Origin: Akebia trifoliata
Taxonomy: Eukaryota; Streptophyta; Magnoliopsida; Ranunculales; Lardizabalaceae
Assembly: GCA_017979445.1 (NCBI GenBank)
Contig: CM030714.1
Span: forward strand, 47,011,220-47,075,219
DNA length: 64,000 nucleotides
Reading direction: 5' to 3'
Shown in pieces: positions 58,133 through 64,000 of the stretch (positions are counted from its first letter, which is position 1; each line of letters begins with the position of its first letter). The notes under the pieces were generated by a model that saw only the letters and a list, made by a program, of their open reading frames with translations, ran no database searches and was not told where the DNA came from. The translations under genes were made by a program, and so were the position numbers.

Positions 58133-58543
58133 TTCTCTCTCTTTTTTTTCTTTTTTCCCTCTTAAATCTTAAATCTTAAATGTTCTTCTTCTTGGGGTTG
58201 GGTTGGGTTTGCTTTCATTTTAAAATATTTCATATCGAGGGGAAATGTTTTCTTTCCTAAGGAAGAAAAGACATGACTTTGTGCATCTTAGATTTGGTAA
58301 GAATTGGATATTTTAATGGTGTTTTTAATATTTCTTCTAATTTATGGGCAATTCTTATGAAAGATTTAAGCTCGAAAATTCCCAAGGATATGGCCCTTCA
58401 AATTCAATAAGACAGGTGGGGCCCTCATAGATGACTTGGCATATTTTAGAGCTGACTAGACTGAGCTGATTAATTGACTTGGTAAGTAGATTCCATCAAG
58501 TCTTGGAGCTGAGTCAACTCCATGTTTTAAATTGGAGTCGTGC

Positions 58544-58696
58544 TGGGGTGACATAGGATTTACTGTGATTCTCACAAGTCTGACGTGGGCATGCATACAT
58601 AACCGTCGATGATTTTTACTCATATCGCGAGGAAACACATCCATGATTATGTGCACATCCCACGTCAGACTTGTGAGAATCGCACTAAATACTTGT
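58544..58696. mobile_element. F1-related foldback MITE downstream of the glutaredoxin
   Basis: GTGATTCTCACAAGTCTGAC + GTGGG and CCCACGTCAGACTTGTGAGA + ATCGCAC are near-perfect reverse complements. The centre has ATATCGCGAGGAAACAC. It starts about 410 bases after the glutaredoxin stop. Confidence 0.85.
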
Positions 58697-58743
58697 CATT
58701 TCAGCATTTTCCTTTAAATTGACTTGATTAATTTTAAAGCTAG

Positions 58744-58964
58744 TGTAATGATTTTGTAACTCAGCTTAAAAGGGTGACTCAAAAACTCAATTGATGTGTA
58801 CCTTGCAAGAATCATAGATTTTTTTTCGCTCGAGGACACACAACTACACATCCCCATTAGTTGTGTGATTGTGTATCCTAAGGGAAAAATCTACGCGTTT
58901 TTGCACCTGCCACGTCAATGAATTTTTAGTTACTATGTCAAGTTGAGTTACAAAATCAACACTC
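58744..58964. mobile_element. F1-related foldback MITE with different outer arms
   Basis: The outer arms are TAATGATTTTGTAACTCAGC and AAGTTGAGTTACAAAATCAA. The inner arms are ACTCAATTGATGTGTACCTT and CACCTGCCACGTCAATGAA. The centre holds CATAGATTTTTTTTCGCTCG and a short palindrome CACAACTACACATC...AGTTGTGTG. Confidence 0.8.
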
Positions 58965-61039
58965 TTAAAATTAGTATCACTAGGTTCGATCCTATTATAC
59001 CAAACCACAAACTAGTACTAAGCGAACTATAATTTTTCGTTTGATTCATACTATTGGAATTTTGTGACCATTAAGGCGTTAATATTCACCATTGACTCAT
59101 TGTATTATGCAATCATAATGATGCATGTTTATTTGAGGAGGGGCACTTGTTCCCCATGGACACTAGGTATGGCTTGCGAGCTAAGCCAATACCACAAGTC
59201 CTAAAACCCCAGTTAATCAGGTCCATAAGGCATAAGGCCTAAAACACCGCATTTTGGGATTTATGGTTTAGCCTTTATTGAGGTTTATAATGGTCCGATG
59301 ATTTAGGCATGATGCATGTGACCTCTTGTGTGAAGGTTCAAAGACTTGAGGGGACAAGAGCCTAAAATCTCAAAGATAGTGACCTTCGCCACATGCATGT
59401 TGATGGTCGCAATATTAGATTGAAAGGATAAATCTTTCTATGTATGTGCTATGAGAAAAATCCCCTTACACTCATATAGAATGCACATGCGATGGATTCA
59501 TGATTAGACTTGTCCGTTGGGGATACCTGGAACCCATTGGATGAGTAATCGATTCATTTGATCATTTCTAAGTTTTGATTGGTCAAACATGGATTACGGC
59601 AAAAAAGATAGATTAGCCATGGATCAATTGACTTAGTGATGATTAGATTGTAATCAATTGCAAAAGACTAACATGGGATGCCTTCTTATATTATTAGTCA
59701 TAATTTAAGTGCACAGATGCTTGCATTTTTACTAAAATTTTAAAAGTCTAATTTTTGTATATATATATATAGTAAGTCCTTGATGGCCACAAGGACTTAT
59801 TGTTTTTATCTAAGTAAATATTTTTTACTTAATATATTTTCTTATTAATTTTACAAACATGAAAATTATGGCAAAAAAGGGGTAAAAGTGTATGGCCAAG
59901 ATTTAGAGATGAGGTGTATCTAGATCTAAGGGCTAAGAATAATTCTCACTTCTCTCATCCCATAGATCCTTCAATTATGGAAAATAAATGCGAAGCTTCA
60001 ATCATGAGAGATTTTTCATTTTTTTTCATTATTATTGAGAGTAAATATGTAACCTCAATGTATTATTATTGAGAGGAAATATGGAACCTCAATTATCCGA
60101 GAGTTTTCATTTTAATAAGTCTTTTCAAATAAATACCCATGATAAGCTATCACATTATAAGCCTTTTTTTTGTAAGTCTTTCCATATCACCATGATAAGT
60201 TATCATTGATAAGATTTTTTTGCTTTCTCGATCTCTTAATGCTCTCAATAACTTTCATTCTATCTCCAAATCTCTATAAATAACCTTCAGTGGTTCCATC
60301 CGTGACATATGAACGTTTCATTCATACTGTTGGAATTTTTGAGTTACCAGAAATGATTTTTTTGACGTTATTAGAGATACCCATATTTTGAAAAACAACC
60401 AATACCTCCACATTGATTTTGGTCAATATTAGAGATACTCATGGTTTCCCTTGATTACATATCCCATTGAATTTTCTTCTCTAAGACTAGCTTAGATGCC
60501 CTCTGCGGAACTAACCCATCAAACTAGGTCAGTTCTAGAGTAGTGAACATTGAATCTAAATTGGAACAGGGTGACCGGTGTACATTACGTTAGGCGTGTG
60601 TCAATGGGTTGATTTCAATTCGGTTAGGATTTTGTTTGGCTCAGAAAAAGTATGCTTAGGAAATTCCCTCGCTGACCATAGCATCATGAAGATGAATTCG
60701 TATCTTTTTTAAACCTATCGTTTTTCCTAACTCTGTCTACTCGAACAATCATGGATACCATGGTTTTGAGATCTTTCATGAAAACAAATTCAAATCCAAC
60801 TGGAAACGCCGCTAGGTCAAAACACAATTAGTGGGATAAGAATCCCTATCATGAAACGATCATTCTCCTTTTTCCGTAACTTATCCTTATATCACTAGAA
60901 AATATTCCTTTGATTGAAAATTAAATAAATAAGGATATGTTATGTCTAGCCCGGTAAGTACGTACTTGCATGACTAACTTTTCTAGTTTCATCTTTCAGA
61001 TACGGTCTCACTAAAAAGACTTCGGCTCCCCTAAATAAG
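58965..61039. other. intergenic, no gene seen
   Basis: A short hairpin, AGTCCTTGATGGCCACAAGGACTTATT, lies near 59773. The phrases around 59100-59700 and 60300-60900 are less AT-rich than usual but encode nothing I recognise. They may be old retroelement debris. Confidence 0.4.
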
Positions 61040-61230
61040 ACACTAGTTCAAGTTATTTTTTTTGTTTCGATGTTGGGTACAAAATTCTTGGAATCAAAGC
61101 TGATTCTAGAAATTTACTGATTCTCCAAACTAAAACCTAAATAAAACATTAGTTCAAGTTCTTTTTATTTCGATGTTGGGTACACAATTCTTGGAATCAA
61201 AGTTGATTCTAGAAATTTACTTGTTACCCA
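61040..61230. repeat. tandem duplication, period about 106
   Basis: Two copies of AGTTCAAGTT...TTTCGATGTTGGGTACA.AATTCTTGGAATCAAAG.TGATTCTAGAAATTTACT lie head to tail with few differences. Confidence 0.85.
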
Positions 61231-61251
61231 TTAGGTATAAGGAAAAAAAAA

Positions 61252-61380
61252 GGGAAAATTACTTAAAGGATCCTAATAGAGTGATTTCTTTCTAAATAGT
61301 CCCTAAGTTTTGGGTGGTAGCTTGATAATTCATTTAATAAAATTTTCTTTTCTTAATGGTCCCTCAACCTCATCTCTCCA
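61252..61380. mobile_element. terminus of the 747-bp foldback family, solitary
   Basis: GGGAAAATTACTTAAAGGAT then AAATAGTCCCTAAGTTTTG matches the left end of 20803-21549. I found no matching right end downstream. Confidence 0.5.
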
Positions 61381-61599
61381 TATAATACTTGTGAAATATC
61401 CAAATTACCCTTTTCTCAACTTCTTTACATACTTGGGATTTCCAACGGGAATTGGGATCAATTCCAACATTTTTTTTTTTGTGAATGATGTAGGGAAAAT
61501 GACCTACTTCTAATTTTGAACATTTAAATGTATTTTTCGATTTATTTAAACTATTTATTATAAAAAATGAAGAACAAATTTAAGATTCCAAATATTTTA

Positions 61600-63400
61600 T
61601 GATTTCATTGTAACTTTTGATCTAATTGTCCATTCCACACAATAATTGTTATATTTATGTGTCTTTTATCATAGTCGTTAGATTTGATTTTAAATTTAAT
61701 GGTTATGATGAATTCAACTTTTGAAATCTTATAAATAGTATTGTTATGGGATTTTTAGATTAGATTAGAGGGTTTTTTTTTTTTTAAAGATTTGAGAGAG
61801 AAAGGGAAAGGGGTGTACAAAGGTTTCAAGACTTGCATTTGGGATTCAAACCTTAAGTGATTATTTCTTGTATTGTTCTATTTTGATTTCTTAGTGAATA
61901 TGATTAGTTCTATCTTTGGACATAGGCATCGTTTTCGAACCAGGTAAATCTTAGTGTTTTTTGTATTGTTTCTTGATTTTCTTTGCTATTTTATTTGTAA
62001 TCGTATTGAACATGATCTCCAAATTCACAACAATTGGTATCAGAACATCGGATTTGTACAGAGTGATCGCCTGTATTTTGGAGATTATTTTTTTTCTTTT
62101 ATTTTTGGTGGGGGAACGAACCACAAAAATAGTATTTAATATGATGGTAGTGAAGAGTTTGAATACGAAGGTTGAGGTCGAGAGATTTGACAAAAGTTAT
62201 AATTTCTATATGTGGTAAAAAATGTAAAGGATGTATTGGTTCAACAAGGCATGGCTAAGACATTGAAAGGGAAGTCCGATAAACCAAAGAAGATATAGAT
62301 GTAAATTGGGAAGACATCGAGGCAAGAATGGTTAGTACAATTCGACTATCTTGCAAAATACATTGTGGAAGAAAAATCAGCATCGGAACTTTGGGAGAAG
62401 TTGAAAAATCTCAACATGAGTAAGAACTTGACCAATAAGTAATATTTGAAAATGCAATTATATACCTTGAAGATGGCGAAAGGTGTGAAAATACTAGGGC
62501 TAATGAATATATTCAATTAGATCTCAGATCAATTGCACAAAGTTGACATTAAGTTGGAGGAAGACAAGGCATTTATGCTCCTTATCTCAATTTCAAATTC
62601 TTATAACAATCTGGTGACAATGCTTTTGTACAAGAAAAATACGGTTAAATTATAAGAGTTCAAAGCAACGCTGATATCTAATGATAGTAGAAGAGGAGCC
62701 AATCTTAAAGGTCAAGAATTGATTGTTCATTGAGGGAATTAATGAGGATGGTTTTCACATAGGAAATCTTAAAATAGTAGAAGTAGATTCAAATCGAAGG
62801 AGAAGGGTAACATACAGTGTTACTATTGCAAGGAATATATTCACATCAAGAAAAATTGTCTGACTTATACGGAAAAAAAACATAAAGAAAGTAAGGATAA
62901 TTTTGGTAATATAATTGTTGTAGTGGGAAGTGAATATGGAAATGAAGATTACTACAAAGATGTTCTCACAATCTCCAAAGGTAAACACACTTTTTCTGAT
63001 AATGAGTAGATATTAGATTCAAATTTTTCGTTCACATATGTTGTAGGAAATATTATTTTGATATGTGCCAAGAAAGGAAACACAGGTGTGGAATCTTGGG
63101 TTATGGATTTGTTAGTGATGTCACAGAAATTTGTACTGTAAAGATTAAAATATTTGATGGAGTAATATGTACTTTGGGTAGTGTGGCTTTTGTGCCAAAG
63201 ATATAAAAGAATCTAATATCACTTAGTAAGTTGGATTCCTTGAGTTGTAGGTGGTCAACTAGAAGTGGAGTTATAAAAATCACACACGGTTGTATGGTCA
63301 CAATAAGTGGAGAAAAGTGTGTTGAGTTGTATCGTCTGGTAGGAAGTACAATGATACATGATATTTCCAAGACCTTGCTAGGTGATTGGAAATGGGGTAT
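61600..63400 (+). mobile_element. Ty1/copia retrotransposon relic (LTR end, gag, protease region)
   Basis: TTGGTATCAGAAC at about 62034 is a degraded primer-binding site for initiator tRNA-Met, so an LTR should end near 62030; its start is not defined. Next come the pieces of a copia gag, broken by stops and frameshifts: DVLVQQGMAKTLKGKSDKPK and LWEKLKNLNMSKNLTNK in changing frames, then LEEDKAFMLLISISNSYNNL. A zinc knuckle, CYYCKEYIHIKKNC (C-x2-C-x4-H-x4-C), lies near 62817-62860. A protease/pre-integrase stretch near 63120-63360 includes FVPK.*KNLISLSKLDS and GCMVTISGEK. No integrase or reverse transcriptase follows. The element is dead and truncated. Confidence 0.75.
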
Positions 63401-64000
63401 ACAAGGTTTTTTAAATATTTTTTTCAAAAAAAAAGAGAAACAGTTCCTTACTTAATAGTTGATACCGCAGTAATGAATTCTTAAGCAAAACAAGTATATA
63501 TATAAAAAATAAAAATAAAAAATAAAAAACCTGAGAAACTTAGGATCTAAACTTTTTTTAGTAATTGAGATTGAATGGATAAGAAATATAATCTTATAAA
63601 GAGAATATAAATAAATAAATAAATATTCCACATTTTTTCTTTTAAATTTCTTGATTTAGCTAAAGTACATTTACTTCTAGCTAGGTCATTGATAAATATT
63701 TAATTAAACTACCTAGTGTTCTTATCAATGAGTTATTGCTAAAATAAATACACTAAATGGTATCTTAAGGGTATTTGGAGGAGATCCAATTCTCAATGGG
63801 TTGCTAACAGAATAAAAAAATAAGCTAGTTCATGATGCTAGATCCAAAATCAACTAATTAATTCATTTTGAAAACATCGGATAATCGAGTAATTAACTAG
63901 CTAATTATTGATACCCTCACAGCTAGCCATGTGGGGTCCACATGCCAAACCAACATAAGAATAGAGAGGACCACTAATTGTATATAGGTAGAGTCGTGAT
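63401..64000. other. intergenic, no gene seen
   Basis: AT-rich sequence to the end of the window. There are short A-rich and TAAA runs at 63500-63630. Confidence 0.5.

Noticed and set aside
4957..58964. Repeated hairpins considered as a CRISPR-like array or rho-independent terminators
   Set aside because: The genome is a plant nuclear genome. The hairpins are dispersed, 110-230 bases long, and have transposon-like inverted ends without regular spacers.

Overview
This is nuclear DNA of a flowering plant. The genes have short exons with GT/AG introns and belong to plant families (ARF, CC-type glutaredoxin, DUF599, DUF1685, DUF3082). They sit in very AT-rich intergenic DNA full of small inverted-repeat transposons. 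I cannot name the species. A decayed PB1 (domain III/IV) segment behind the ARF3/ETTIN gene suggests a lineage in which the loss of that domain is still readable.

I support seven protein-coding genes. They are: a single-exon acidic plant protein (5562-7217, +); a two-exon DUF599 membrane protein (14056-14921, +); a four-exon, probably plastid DUF3082 membrane protein (15608-18879, -); a ten-exon ARF3/ETTIN-like auxin response factor with two tasiR-ARF target sites (30719-36619, +); a two-exon DUF1685 protein (41466-43201, -); a six-exon ERI-1-like DEDDh 3'-5' exonuclease with an organelle-type leader (47033-50582, -); and a single-exon CC-type glutaredoxin close to ROXY19/GRX480 (57671-58132, +). 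They form no operon-like unit. The only regulatory links visible are the tasiR-ARF sites in ARF3, an as-1-like TGACG pair before the glutaredoxin, and a dense cluster of bZIP-type motifs about 4 kb upstream of it.

The rest is repeats, several families with many copies. F1: at least 17 long hairpins sharing a loop like CGGGATACA and arms with GACGTGGCA. F2: hairpins inserted in (TA)n tracts, three of them head to tail at 39.4-40.4 kb. F3: elements with ends like GCTATTGGCACCCCAAC. F4: elements ending in CATGGTTT(C/T)AAAAC. F5: a dispersed repeat with core GTGGAGGGGCAT. There are also hAT-like elements with 8-bp target duplications, two CACTA termini, two tRNA-derived SINE-like pieces, a 747-bp foldback, a probable mitochondrial DNA insert inside a hAT-like element, and a broken Ty1/copia element at 61.6-63.4 kb. 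Splice sites were read by eye from consensus, reading frame and remembered family sequences, not from transcripts. Repeat boundaries are approximate unless a target duplication is quoted.
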